DNA from: an uncultured Succinivibrio sp.
GTDB taxonomy: Bacteria > Pseudomonadota > Gammaproteobacteria > Enterobacterales > Succinivibrionaceae
Direction of reading: 5' to 3'
Assembly: GCA_902785325.1 (NCBI GenBank)
Contig: CACZXZ010000003.1
Location: 1 to 64,000, forward strand
Length of the DNA: 64,000 nt
Positions 36,465 to 45,643 of this stretch are shown here, in pieces (the first letter of the stretch is position 1; each line of letters begins with the position of its first letter). Under the pieces are notes generated by a model. It was not told where the DNA came from and searched no databases. It saw nothing but the letters and a program-made list of their open reading frames with translations. Made by a program: the position numbers and the translations under genes.

Positions 36465-36791
36465 TTACCAATGATGATGAGGTCTTCTAGGCCCTCCATG
36501 TCCAAAATGTCTTGGTGGAGGTGGTGGTGGAGCATCAAAATGAGGTGGGCGATGCTCAGCGTAATGATGAGGTCTTGGAGGCTCTGGTGGATTGAAATGG
36601 TGACCGCCTCTTGGAGCAGGTGGTGCTCTGTGACCATCTGTAGATTGTCTCATAGAAAATGAGGTGCCATGATCTTCAAAGAAGAAACCAAAGCTCTCTG
36701 CCTTACAAACAGAACTTAAAGATACTAGTGAACATACAAAAGCAACAGAAATAACTCTTAGAGTATTCTTAGCTTGTACATATACATACAT
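36465..36791 (-). CDS. Small secreted His/Pro-rich protein
   Basis: I do not recognise a family. The 108 residues begin with a signal peptide (RVISVAFVCSLVSLSSVCKA, cut predicted after residue 31). The 77-residue mature part has 13 His and 18 Pro, with tracts such as PPPPPPRHFGHGG, a PHHHW end, and few charged acidic residues. This composition suggests a disordered periplasmic protein that binds divalent metal (zinc, copper or nickel). It starts 12 bases after lonH and would be cotranscribed. An 11-bp inverted repeat spans the lonH stop and this start codon, and no good ribosome site precedes ATG, so translation may be coupled or blocked by a hairpin. The reading frame could be a chance low-complexity frame, but the signal peptide argues that it is real. 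Confidence 0.65.
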   Translation of the reverse strand: MYVYVQAKNTLRVISVAFVCSLVSLSSVCKAESFGFFFEDHGTSFSMRQSTDGHRAPPAPRGGHHFNPPEPPRPHHYAEHRPPHFDAPPPPPPRHFGHGGPRRPHHHW

Positions 36792-36804
36792 TGTGTATGT
36801 ATAT
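36780..36804 (-). repeat. Inverted repeat across the start codon of the His/Pro-rich gene
   Basis: ATATACATACA, three bases, TGTATGTATAT: a perfect 11-bp, purely A/T-rich repeat apart from two G/C pairs. In the mRNA it would fold over the start codon (36789-36791) and the last base of the lonH stop. It may control translation or simply be a dyad in DNA. Confidence 0.6.
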
Positions 36805-38378
36805 TACCACAAGTGCCACCAAGGTTTGAGGTTCTTGACAGCTCCAATAGCATCTAAGCGGTCGCAGATTTTACCACTAATAGAAGTGTTATCATCAGGC
36901 TCCCCCCATTGAGTCTTTAATAAGACTTTAGCAGCTCCTGTCACGTGGCCTACAGCGTAGATATGGAATCTATGTTCTTTAATAGCTTTTAAGACACTAG
37001 GTCTTAACACTAATTGATTTACACAACTTGCAGGAATGATGACACCTTGAGTACCTGTAAGACCATGTAAGCGACAGATCTTAAAAAAGCCTTCAATCTT
37101 TTCGTTAACACCACCTACAGGTTGTACATCACCGAATTGATCTACAGCACCTGTAACTGCTAAATCCTGCCTTATAGGTAAGTCTGCTAAACTTGAAATT
37201 ACGGCGCATAAACCTGTTAGAGAGGCAGAATCACCATCAATTTCAGAATATGATTGCTCAAATACTAAACTTGCACTTACAGGTAAGGGTTGCTCAGAGC
37301 CAAACTCATCTGATAAAAAGCCATTGATAATCATCATAGCTTTAGCATGGATTTGACCTGCAAGCTCTGCTTTTCTTTCAATATCAACAACATCACCATC
37401 ACCGCCAGCTCTTAATGTTGCTGTAATTCTTACAGGCTCTCCATACTCATAGGAAGTACCTGTGGTTTCAATCACACTAAGACCGTTGATTTGACCTACC
37501 ACCTCACCTTGAGTTAGTAAAAGGATTTGATTGTCGCGGTGATTGCGAAGTTCAGATTCAGCAAGATAGTTAACTCTAAAATCCTGAGCACCTAAAGCTT
37601 TTAAGACATCATACTCTTTTACAATTTCACCTTTTGAAAAATCACAAGCTTCTAAGACTAACTGCCTTAATCTAATCTCAGGAAGACCAAGCCAACGTCT
37701 ATCACCACTTTGACGACAACACCAAGAGCATAAAAGTCTTACTGCTGCTTTATCAAAAGGTTTTAAGTCAAAACGCTTAGCATAATAAGCTACAAGAGAG
37801 GCAACAGTATTTAGAGCACCTTTTACAGGAAACTCAAGGACAATGTCTGCTCTTAAGATATTATCAAGAGTTGGCCAAATTAAATTTAAGGCAGCACAAT
37901 CCTGAGCATCGCCACATAGAATAAGCTTTAAGTCTTTGTTTTGAGCAAGACATGCGTCAATCATACCAAGCCATTTAGGATGATCTAAAAGGTGGGTACT
38001 TGGCATTACTACAATACCAGAGCGCGTAAATACACCTTCATTTTGCTCATCCCCAAAGCACTCAAACTTATTAGGAGCATAAGCTACCGTAGGTTCAATA
38101 TTAGCGATGTCTTTTAATAATTCTAAGGTAAGATCAATAGTATCTACATTAGAGCTACCACTTATCATTAAAAGATTATTATTAGCATTGCGAATAAGGG
38201 CTTTTACAGCATTTTTAGCACGCAACTGCATACTAGAAAAAGAACGAGGCTTAACCTCACTAGTATCTTTAAAATCTACTTCATCAAAAATAGTAATCAG
38301 ATCTTGATACTCTAGTTCAATTACAGCATCTTGAGCCTGCTTAGCCTCAAGATTATCTTCAGTAAAAACGTACTTCAA
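36804..38378 (-). CDS. lonH: Lon-like protease LonH (YcbZ family)
   Basis: The C-terminal 200 residues are a complete S16 Lon protease domain: VDIERKAELAGQIHAKAMMI, EQSYSEIDGDSASLTGL with the catalytic Ser384, and VGGVNEKIEGFFKI with the catalytic Lys427. The N-terminal 290 residues align with E. coli YcbZ (586 residues; here 524) and form an AAA-like domain whose P-loop is missing (ISGSSNVDT where GxxxxGKT is expected), as in YcbZ itself, so ATP-driven unfolding is doubtful. The role in cells is poorly known; the E. coli gene has been linked to ribosome-related phenotypes. It lies 15 bases downstream of the tamB stop on the same strand, so it may share the tam transcript. Confidence 0.9.
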   Translation of the reverse strand: MKYVFTEDNLEAKQAQDAVIELEYQDLITIFDEVDFKDTSEVKPRSFSSMQLRAKNAVKALIRNANNNLLMISGSSNVDTIDLTLELLKDIANIEPTVAYAPNKFECFGDEQNEGVFTRSGIVVMPSTHLLDHPKWLGMIDACLAQNKDLKLILCGDAQDCAALNLIWPTLDNILRADIVLEFPVKGALNTVASLVAYYAKRFDLKPFDKAAVRLLCSWCCRQSGDRRWLGLPEIRLRQLVLEACDFSKGEIVKEYDVLKALGAQDFRVNYLAESELRNHRDNQILLLTQGEVVGQINGLSVIETTGTSYEYGEPVRITATLRAGGDGDVVDIERKAELAGQIHAKAMMIINGFLSDEFGSEQPLPVSASLVFEQSYSEIDGDSASLTGLCAVISSLADLPIRQDLAVTGAVDQFGDVQPVGGVNEKIEGFFKICRLHGLTGTQGVIIPASCVNQLVLRPSVLKAIKEHRFHIYAVGHVTGAAKVLLKTQWGEPDDNTSISGKICDRLDAIGAVKNLKPWWHLW

Positions 38379-38392
38379 TTATTTGTCCTGTG

Positions 38393-41300
38393 TTAATCCA
38401 TATCAAAACTGTAAATCAAATCTACAGATTGATCTAAAGATGAAACTAATTCTACATAAAGTCTACGCAATAATTCATAACGTAACTTAAACTCATTAAC
38501 AGAGTTAAACACGCCGTAGCCATAAGATAGACGGATTTTATTAGTTAAATAAGTTTGAAGTTCAACTTGAGTATCATCGCCATTACCAGATGATCCTAAT
38601 TGAACTCCATCCATTCCAAACACGCCTACAATAGAATTTAATAATCCTGTGGTGGTACCTAAACCTAGGGTCATCAATAGCTGAGAGCTTGAGTTATCAG
38701 AATTGTTGTTTTGGACATTCTTCTCAAGTCCATGACCATATAAAAGGTAGGAAACAATTTCATTCTCACTCATAGTAGGTTTTGAAAACAAGGTAATTTG
38801 TGGCTTTTTAGCAGTACCATATACTTGTACACCTGCCACGACGTTATTCTCAACAGTGGAAGGATCAACTACTACCTCAGCCTCTAATTGAGGGGCATCT
38901 AAGCTACCTACAAAGTTAGCATTTGCTTTATTAACAATAAATTTATGACCATATAAATCTACTCGACCATGCTCTAAATACAACTTGCCTAAACCTTGAA
39001 TTTGATTTTGGGTAGAGCTTTTTTGAATATTTAGAAAGCCTTTAGCATCTGCCTTTAAGCCCATAGCATTAACTTTTAACTCATCGCCTAAGCTTACTTT
39101 AACATCAATTTCTAAGTCATTGTTAAGCTCTTGACTCTTAAGATTAGTTAATACCTGTCTTAAATTAGTTTGCTCATCAACAAAGATTTCATCCTCACTT
39201 GGTGTGACCCCACTGTTACCAAAGGAATTAAATTTAATTAAGCCTTTAGGAATACTAATGTTACCTTTGATTTTTAGGTGATCATCAAGTTCTGCATTAG
39301 TATTAACATTTACCATAGCCTCACCAAAGCTTAGTAAAAACAGATGTAAATTCTGAGCATTAAAATTCAAATTGCCATAAGCTTTATCGGTCCAATCAAG
39401 AGAGCCGTTTAAATAAGCTTTAGTTTCATTGATGGTAAAACTACCCTTTAAATCTCCAACAGAACCTTTGGCGTTTACGATAAACTCAAAATCGTCCACA
39501 GAGCCTACGTTATAGCGAGGCTGAGCATCGCCTTTTAACTTTACGTCACCAAAGATTAAAGGTTTTTCTAAACTACCACTAACACTTAAGTTAGCATTAG
39601 CCACTCCATTTAAAGAGTTTACAGAGCCTGTAACTTTTGAGAATAAATCTAACGCTAAATTATTAAGCCTTAAATTACCTTTAAGAGCCTTAGTAGAGGT
39701 AGGATCACTTACCTCAAGATTTAAAGCTAATTGACCTTTGTCTCTTGCTAAAGCTACCTCTAATTGAGAGCTTAAAAGTTTCTCGTTGGCATTTAGTTTT
39801 AAATAAACTTTTTTGTATGGTAAAAAGACATTTGATATAAATAAACGACCTTGAGTTGCACTAAGCTCGCCATTTATATTAGGAGTGCCTGCTACATATT
39901 CAATATGTGAGTTTAAGGACAACTTACCACTTAATTTTGAGTGGTTTGGTAAGTACTTTTCACAAGTAGATAAATCTAAATTGTCTAAAACTAAATCGGT
40001 TTTAATCCCCTTTGGAACTAAGGTGGTGTTATTAAAATTGATGGTTGCAAAACCATCTGATAAGGAGACTTTACTTATATCACCTTGTTGTTCTTTAAAA
40101 TCATATTTAACCTTTACAGGCTCAGATAAGGTAATAGGATCAAGTACATTACTTACAAGCATTAAGTTTGATAAAGTGCCTTGATAAACAGAAGTTTTCT
40201 CATCAAAACCACCTTGAGCGCCTAAATACGAGCCTGTAGCACTACCACAAGATAAAGTTAATTGATGATTGTTTAGAGTACCTGAAATATCAATGGTACA
40301 TTTGCGATAAGCTTTTATACCTTTTTTAATGCGAATTAAATCGGTAATTACGGTATTTGCAAACTTATGTTTATCAAGATCATAACTTGAATCTATCACA
40401 AGTTTTGATACATAAAAATCGTCATAAGAAATTCTGTCAGAGTTGCCACGGACTCTAATTAATGGCTTATCTAAGGCGCCACTTACAGCTAAATTTCCTT
40501 TAAAAGAACCTTTTAACTTAGGCATTAAGGCTGATAAATCCTCAAGATTTATGTTACCTTTGATACTAGTCTTAGTGCCTAAATTACCTTTAATGTGGAT
40601 ATTATTAGCAACTTGACTAAAGTCTAGAGTATCTATGCTAAAACCTTTTACTCTATCGCCAGATAAATTCTTAATCTTTATGGAAGTAGGCTCACCATAT
40701 AGGAAAAAGTCACTGTTTAAATTGTCTACCTTAAAATTGATTACATCCTCTTTTGGCAAATAGGTAAATTGCAACTTACTATCAAAATCAAGGGAGCCTT
40801 TTAGGGCTGGTAAAAGCTCATTAGCATCCTCACAATTTAAACTTGCCCTACCTTCAAAATTTAAATCCTCGCTATAGTTTAGTTGACCTTCTGCTTTAGC
40901 TTTAAATTCGCGATTACCTAAAAAGCCTACTAAACTTACGCTTTTAAACTCTGCTCTATCAAAATTAAAATTAGTATCTACTTTTACCTTTAAATCAGAA
41001 AAGCCATGACCATAAAAGTTGTGGGTTAACAAAAGGTGGAGATCTTCAAATAAGGCACCTTCAATTGACAAATCTATATCTGTAGCTACTAATTTGTCTT
41101 TGTTAGCCTCAAGTAGCATCGACTTAGTAATGGATTTGTGTTTTCTTGCCACAGTAGCTTTTTTAAACTGCTCTTCTACATACTTTAAGCTATCTAAAAT
41201 AGATTCAGTATTAGGATAAGCTTGTCTAAGCTCGTTTTCTTTTGAAGTTATAGTGTCTAAAAATGGGTAAATTAAGCTTTTAGCTTTGATATATAAGCTA

Positions 41301-42367
41301 CAAGGCATCTCATTAGACAATGGATTTATTCTAGCTTTTAAATTAACACTTTGTGGGTAGGTGGTTTTAGCACTTAAATTTAAGTTAGTTAAATTACCAT
41401 ACAGTCTAAAATTACCCGTTAAATCATACAAAGCTTGCTGATAATGAGTTTTGTTATAGTGGGTTTTAGCGCCTTGCCCTTGTACATAAAAATCAAGATT
41501 GAAATAATCTACAAAGTCCATAGTGCCCTTTAAGTTAAAAGAGCCTAATCTATGGGTAATATCAATAGAATTTACAGTAAGTAAGGTACGATGCCAATAC
41601 ACCTTTAAGTTAGCATCAAAAAAGCCTGTAGAGTAACCATCCATGTAGTACTTTGCATGCTTTAAGTTAAGATTTTTAAAAGCAACATCTAAAGGCAAAT
41701 CCACTGTTGGAAGTTTTTCAATAGCACCGTTACCACTATCAAAAGTTAAGATCCTAGGTAGATTATTAGGCTCTGATTCAGTTGATTGATACTTTAAATG
41801 AACATTTGGTGAGTTAATTACACCATTGGTGATTTGAGCAAAATCGTCATAAGCTTCTAAAGCTAAATCAGCGCTATCTACTCTTACATCTACAATACTT
41901 GAAAGGTAGGCAAAATCTTTTAACTTTAGTTGCTTAATAAAAATGTGGGTTAAAAAATCTAAACGAAACTCACTGTCGTCAGTATCGTCATCATCAGTTG
42001 CACTTTCACTATCAATAAGCTCCACTTCAAGCTTTGTAGCATCTAGCTTATCAATAACAAAGGCGCCTTTAGCTATGTAATCGATAACATTGTAATTAAG
42101 CTCAAGCTTATCGGCTCTTACAATTACGGTATCAATTACATTAACTTCAAAATAGTTTTTGGTTTCAAATCCATGTAATACATCACCACGGTCAAACTTA
42201 GCAGTGATTTTTACATAGTCACTCAAGTAATTATTAACGTTGTTAACTAAGAAGACTAAACCACTGTTGGTAGCTAAAAGATAATATAAAGCAGCAAATA
42301 GAGGTAAAACTACCACTATTGACAGTAGCATAAATAACTTTAAGGACCGCTTTAATATCTTTTTCAT
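38393..42367 (-). CDS. tamB: Translocation and assembly module subunit TamB
   Basis: TamB is an inner-membrane-anchored AsmA-like protein that spans the periplasm with a long beta-groove, works with TamA, and carries phospholipids and/or helps assemble beta-barrel proteins. The 1324 residues (1259 in E. coli) begin with one transmembrane helix (about 10-33). They continue with tandem beta-strand repeats (DLKGSFTINETKAYLNG-type) and end in the conserved DUF490 domain with QVYGTAKKPQITLFSKP, SENEIVSYLLYGHGL and a C-terminal EL..QSVDLIYSFD. It follows the tamA stop by 2 bases. Nothing unusual beyond length. Confidence 0.94.
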   Translation of the reverse strand: MKKILKRSLKLFMLLSIVVVLPLFAALYYLLATNSGLVFLVNNVNNYLSDYVKITAKFDRGDVLHGFETKNYFEVNVIDTVIVRADKLELNYNVIDYIAKGAFVIDKLDATKLEVELIDSESATDDDDTDDSEFRLDFLTHIFIKQLKLKDFAYLSSIVDVRVDSADLALEAYDDFAQITNGVINSPNVHLKYQSTESEPNNLPRILTFDSGNGAIEKLPTVDLPLDVAFKNLNLKHAKYYMDGYSTGFFDANLKVYWHRTLLTVNSIDITHRLGSFNLKGTMDFVDYFNLDFYVQGQGAKTHYNKTHYQQALYDLTGNFRLYGNLTNLNLSAKTTYPQSVNLKARINPLSNEMPCSLYIKAKSLIYPFLDTITSKENELRQAYPNTESILDSLKYVEEQFKKATVARKHKSITKSMLLEANKDKLVATDIDLSIEGALFEDLHLLLTHNFYGHGFSDLKVKVDTNFNFDRAEFKSVSLVGFLGNREFKAKAEGQLNYSEDLNFEGRASLNCEDANELLPALKGSLDFDSKLQFTYLPKEDVINFKVDNLNSDFFLYGEPTSIKIKNLSGDRVKGFSIDTLDFSQVANNIHIKGNLGTKTSIKGNINLEDLSALMPKLKGSFKGNLAVSGALDKPLIRVRGNSDRISYDDFYVSKLVIDSSYDLDKHKFANTVITDLIRIKKGIKAYRKCTIDISGTLNNHQLTLSCGSATGSYLGAQGGFDEKTSVYQGTLSNLMLVSNVLDPITLSEPVKVKYDFKEQQGDISKVSLSDGFATINFNNTTLVPKGIKTDLVLDNLDLSTCEKYLPNHSKLSGKLSLNSHIEYVAGTPNINGELSATQGRLFISNVFLPYKKVYLKLNANEKLLSSQLEVALARDKGQLALNLEVSDPTSTKALKGNLRLNNLALDLFSKVTGSVNSLNGVANANLSVSGSLEKPLIFGDVKLKGDAQPRYNVGSVDDFEFIVNAKGSVGDLKGSFTINETKAYLNGSLDWTDKAYGNLNFNAQNLHLFLLSFGEAMVNVNTNAELDDHLKIKGNISIPKGLIKFNSFGNSGVTPSEDEIFVDEQTNLRQVLTNLKSQELNNDLEIDVKVSLGDELKVNAMGLKADAKGFLNIQKSSTQNQIQGLGKLYLEHGRVDLYGHKFIVNKANANFVGSLDAPQLEAEVVVDPSTVENNVVAGVQVYGTAKKPQITLFSKPTMSENEIVSYLLYGHGLEKNVQNNNSDNSSSQLLMTLGLGTTTGLLNSIVGVFGMDGVQLGSSGNGDDTQVELQTYLTNKIRLSYGYGVFNSVNEFKLRYELLRRLYVELVSSLDQSVDLIYSFDMD

Positions 42368-42369
42368 CT

Positions 42370-44190
42370 TTAGAACTCAGGACCAAAGGACAAATGCAAT
42401 TTAATTTGCCTATCATCCCCATCATGATCTATACCATAGGCAATATCTAGTTTAAAAATACCATAGTCTGACAAATATCTAAAACCAATACCTGGACCTA
42501 ATAAAATATTTCTATCTTTTTTGTAATCGTCAGTACAAATAGCTGAATCTAAAAATACCGCGCCACGGGCATTAGTGATCCCTATAGGGAAGTTTAATTC
42601 AGCTGTAGTTGCAGTCAAATAACGACCACCTTTTAGTTTTCCGTTCTTTAAAGGAGCTTTATCTTTATAAGAAAAACCACGTAAAGTCTTCTCACCACCT
42701 GCAAAAAAGCGCATAGAAGGTGGAACTTTTAGAGCATCTGAGCCAATGGTAGCTCCTTGATATAGTTTATAGATAAAGCGAGTGTTTTCACTTGGTGATA
42801 ACACACCTCTGATATCTAACTGACTGTGCCAAAAGTTCAAATCGGTAATGGCTGAGGTGGCAAATTTATTGTCAAAAGTAATGCTATAGCCTGTTTTAGG
42901 ATCCATACCACCTGTGGTAGAACGACGGGATAATTGCAAGCCTAACATTAGGTTTGTGGTAAAGTCATCCTCTAAACCTTGAGTGTAATCCTCATATTCG
43001 GCAGCTAAATAGTAATCCCTTCTCCACTTGCCTAGCATATTTGCAACATAATGGAAGGAGGCATGGGATAAATCTGACAAAGTATCGTTGTAGTCAGTAT
43101 GAATTTGAGCAGCCTTAATATAGAAATAATCTAAATTTGGATTTTTATGTGGGATTTTATAAATTGCTTGGGCATCCTGTTTAACGCTTGATACTCTAAG
43201 GTAAGAGTTAAAAGAATGACCACTCTCATTTATTAAAGGCTTATCCCAACCTAAAATACCACGAATTTGCTCATCTGTAGAATAACCTAAACCTACTCTA
43301 AATAAGTTATTAGAATTTCTTGCAAGATTTACTTTAACAGGTACTTTATTATCCTTTCTATCCTCAACTAAAGCACGAACGTCTACTGCTTTATAAAACT
43401 TTGTCAAAGACAAAGAACTTGAGAATTTTTCTAAAGTTTTTGAGGAAAAATCCTGCCCTTCTGTAAAGTTAATTAAAGAATTAGATGGCTTTAGTAAGTT
43501 TTTAGTCTCATCATCAGCAATAATTTGACCAAAGTGATAGCGTTTTTTAGTATCTAATAATAAAGTAATGTCAGCTGCATTTTGCTCTTGATAAACTAAA
43601 ATTCTAGCTACGCTAAAGGAGGCATCAAAGAAACCTAACTCAATGGCTTTATTTAACAGATCTTCTTTTAACTCTTTATAAGCACCATGATCTAACAATT
43701 TATAGGATTTGATGTTAGATGCTTTAATAATATCGTAAAAGGCTTGGTAGTCTGAACCTTGACCTATGATATCAATCTGCGCATTACGAATATACAAAGG
43801 TTTACCAACATCAATATCCGCTACCACCTCATTTGCTAATTTGTCGTCTGCTTTTGGGTAAGTAAGCTTCACACTTGGATGATAGTAGCCATAGGCATGC
43901 AAAGCAGTTTGGATATTCTCTTTTATTTCACGGTCGTATAGCCTTGCTCTCTTTTTAGAAATAGTAGGTAAAGAAGCGATATAAGCATTGACATTGTTTA
44001 ACACCACATCTTTATTTATACCTTTAACCGTCACTTTGACAGGATCATCAATGGTGTTTTTGACTTTAATAGGTTTATTGTCAGAACTGCAGGAGGTAGT
44101 AAACAAAACCATACCCATAAGTACTACTAAAACTTTAGGTTTTAGTTTTACCTTATTTTTCAGAATGTTATGTTTGTTTTGTGGGTACAT
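42370..44190 (-). CDS. tamA: Outer-membrane Omp85 protein TamA
   Basis: TamA is the Omp85 barrel partner of TamB. The 606 residues (577 in E. coli) hold three POTRA domains (about 50-270, with QTALHAYGYYHPSVKL in the first) and a 16-strand barrel with the family motif RFFAGGEKTLRGF near residue 506 and a terminal aromatic (SFGPEF). The N-terminus has a hydrophobic segment LVVLMGMVLFTTSCSS. The Cys follows LFTTS, close to a lipobox although Thr is at -3, so the mature protein might be a lipoprotein, which would be unusual for TamA. The ribosome site is weak. A TATAAT for the minus strand lies at 44228-44233. Confidence 0.93.
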   Translation of the reverse strand: MYPQNKHNILKNKVKLKPKVLVVLMGMVLFTTSCSSDNKPIKVKNTIDDPVKVTVKGINKDVVLNNVNAYIASLPTISKKRARLYDREIKENIQTALHAYGYYHPSVKLTYPKADDKLANEVVADIDVGKPLYIRNAQIDIIGQGSDYQAFYDIIKASNIKSYKLLDHGAYKELKEDLLNKAIELGFFDASFSVARILVYQEQNAADITLLLDTKKRYHFGQIIADDETKNLLKPSNSLINFTEGQDFSSKTLEKFSSSLSLTKFYKAVDVRALVEDRKDNKVPVKVNLARNSNNLFRVGLGYSTDEQIRGILGWDKPLINESGHSFNSYLRVSSVKQDAQAIYKIPHKNPNLDYFYIKAAQIHTDYNDTLSDLSHASFHYVANMLGKWRRDYYLAAEYEDYTQGLEDDFTTNLMLGLQLSRRSTTGGMDPKTGYSITFDNKFATSAITDLNFWHSQLDIRGVLSPSENTRFIYKLYQGATIGSDALKVPPSMRFFAGGEKTLRGFSYKDKAPLKNGKLKGGRYLTATTAELNFPIGITNARGAVFLDSAICTDDYKKDRNILLGPGIGFRYLSDYGIFKLDIAYGIDHDGDDRQIKLHLSFGPEF

Positions 44191-44499
44191 TGTTAAGCTT
44201 TTGTTTCTATCTAAAATGTCTAGTTAGATTATACAAAACAAAGAGCGAGTTTTTAAGTCAAAACAACGATTTAAAAACGATTTTTTGATGTTAGTTAGGA
44301 TAAAAAAATCTTATTTTTAAACAAGATAAAATTTAGCTTATAAAGCCTATTTAGGATTAAAAAATGCCTAGTATATTTAACTTGAAAAAAATCAATATTC
44401 GTATAAAATATTGCAGACTAAGATCACTAAATCAATAAAAAATTTGAAACACCTGATCTGCGTCAATTTGTGTACTCAATTACAAGTTTGGGGGTCTTT
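44191..44499. other. Intergenic region between tamA and carA
   Basis: Divergent region of 309 bases carrying the tamA -10 candidate and the carA promoter and a leader of about 85 bases. I looked for ArgR boxes and a pyrimidine-sensing T-tract leader and found no convincing match. The leader could still hold a regulatory structure. Confidence 0.5.
44382..44409 (+). promoter_or_regulatory. Sigma-70-type promoter for carAB
   Basis: TTGAAA (44382-44387) and TAAAAT (44404-44409) are each one change from consensus and separated by 16 bases. Transcription would start near 44416, about 85 bases before the GTG start of carA. Confidence 0.5.
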
Positions 44500-45639
44500 G
44501 TGGTCGCATCCGCAATTTTGGCTCTTGCCGATGGTACTGTATTCAAAGGTAAAGCTTTTGGTGCAGAGAAAACAACCACCGTTGGTGAGGTCGTCTTTAA
44601 TACTTCTATGACCGGTTATCAAGAAATCCTAACCGATCCTTCATATGCTAGTCAAATCGTTACATTAACTTATCCACATATTGGTAACTACGGTACTAAT
44701 GATGAGGATGTTGAGTCATCAGATATCTTTGCGATGGGTTTAATCGTAAGAGATCTATCACTTGTAGCATCTAACTTCCGTAATACCCAATCCTTAAGTG
44801 ATTTTCTAGCTAAGTACAATAAGCCTGGTATCTACGGTATCGATACTCGTATGCTTACAAGGATCTTACGTGAGAAGGGAGCTCAAAACGCTTGCCTATC
44901 AACTGATCCTAATATGACTGAGGAAAAGGCTTTAGAATTAGCCCGCCAATTCCCTGGCATCAAAGGCATGGATTTAGCAAAAGTAGTAAGCACCAAGGAA
45001 ATTTACACTTGGACTGAAGGTACTTGGGAACTAGGTCAAGGATACGTAAACAAGAGCCGTACCGAATTTAACGTTGTAGCTTATGATTTTGGTATCAAGC
45101 GCAACATCCTAAGAATTTTAGCTTCACTAGGTTGCAAAGTAACAGTTGTACCTGCAATGACCCCTGCAAGTGAAGTTATCAAAATGAATCCAGATGGAAT
45201 TTTCTTATCAAATGGTCCAGGTGATCCTGAGCCTTGTACCTATGCACAAGAAGCTATAAAGGAATTTATTAACCACAAGATCCCTCTATTTGGCATTTGC
45301 TTAGGTCATCAATTACTATCTTTAGCATCTGGTGCTAAGACCATTAAGATGAAGTGTGGTCACCACGGTGCTAACCATCCTGTAAGAGATTTACAAACAG
45401 GTGTTGTTTACATCACCTCACAAAACCATGGTTTCTGTGTAGATGAGAACACTCTACCTGAGAATTTAAAAGCTACTCACAAATCATTATTTGATGGCAC
45501 TTTACAAGGTGTTGAGCGCACTGACGTACCAGCCTTTAGTTTCCAAGGTCACCCAGAGGCAAGTCCAGGTCCTCATGATCCTATGGCTTTATTTAAGCAC
45601 TTTATTGAACTAATGCGCACATATCGTCAAAAGGACTAA
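44500..45639 (+). CDS. carA: Carbamoyl-phosphate synthase, small (glutaminase) subunit
   Basis: CarA strips ammonia from glutamine and tunnels it to CarB for arginine and pyrimidine synthesis. The class I glutamine amidotransferase triad is clear: [13 protein letters not shown] with the nucleophile Cys, SQNHGF, and [13 protein letters not shown] with His and Glu partner. I start at GTG 44500 because it gives [15 protein letters not shown], which aligns residue for residue with E. coli CarA (MIKSALLVLEDGTQF); GGGGGT lies 4 bases before it. The GTG at 44470 would add ten unmatched residues. Length 379 compares with 382 in E. coli. The carB ATG begins 4 bases after the stop. Confidence 0.95.
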   Translation: MVASAILALADGTVFKGKAFGAEKTTTVGEVVFNTSMTGYQEILTDPSYASQIVTLTYPHIGNYGTNDEDVESSDIFAMGLIVRDLSLVASNFRNTQSLSDFLAKYNKPGIYGIDTRMLTRILREKGAQNACLSTDPNMTEEKALELARQFPGIKGMDLAKVVSTKEIYTWTEGTWELGQGYVNKSRTEFNVVAYDFGIKRNILRILASLGCKVTVVPAMTPASEVIKMNPDGIFLSNGPGDPEPCTYAQEAIKEFINHKIPLFGICLGHQLLSLASGAKTIKMKCGHHGANHPVRDLQTGVVYITSQNHGFCVDENTLPENLKATHKSLFDGTLQGVERTDVPAFSFQGHPEASPGPHDPMALFKHFIELMRTYRQKD

Positions 45640-45643
45640 TACT

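Noticed and set aside
36471..36662. Trp/Met/Ser-rich frames opposite and beside the His/Pro-rich gene
   Set aside because: They are mirror frames of the low-complexity His/Pro repeat. Only the frame with the signal peptide is credible.
44470..44499. carA starting at GTG 44470
   Set aside because: Adds ten residues with no match to CarA and no ribosome site. GTG 44500 gives exact co-linearity with the E. coli N-terminus.
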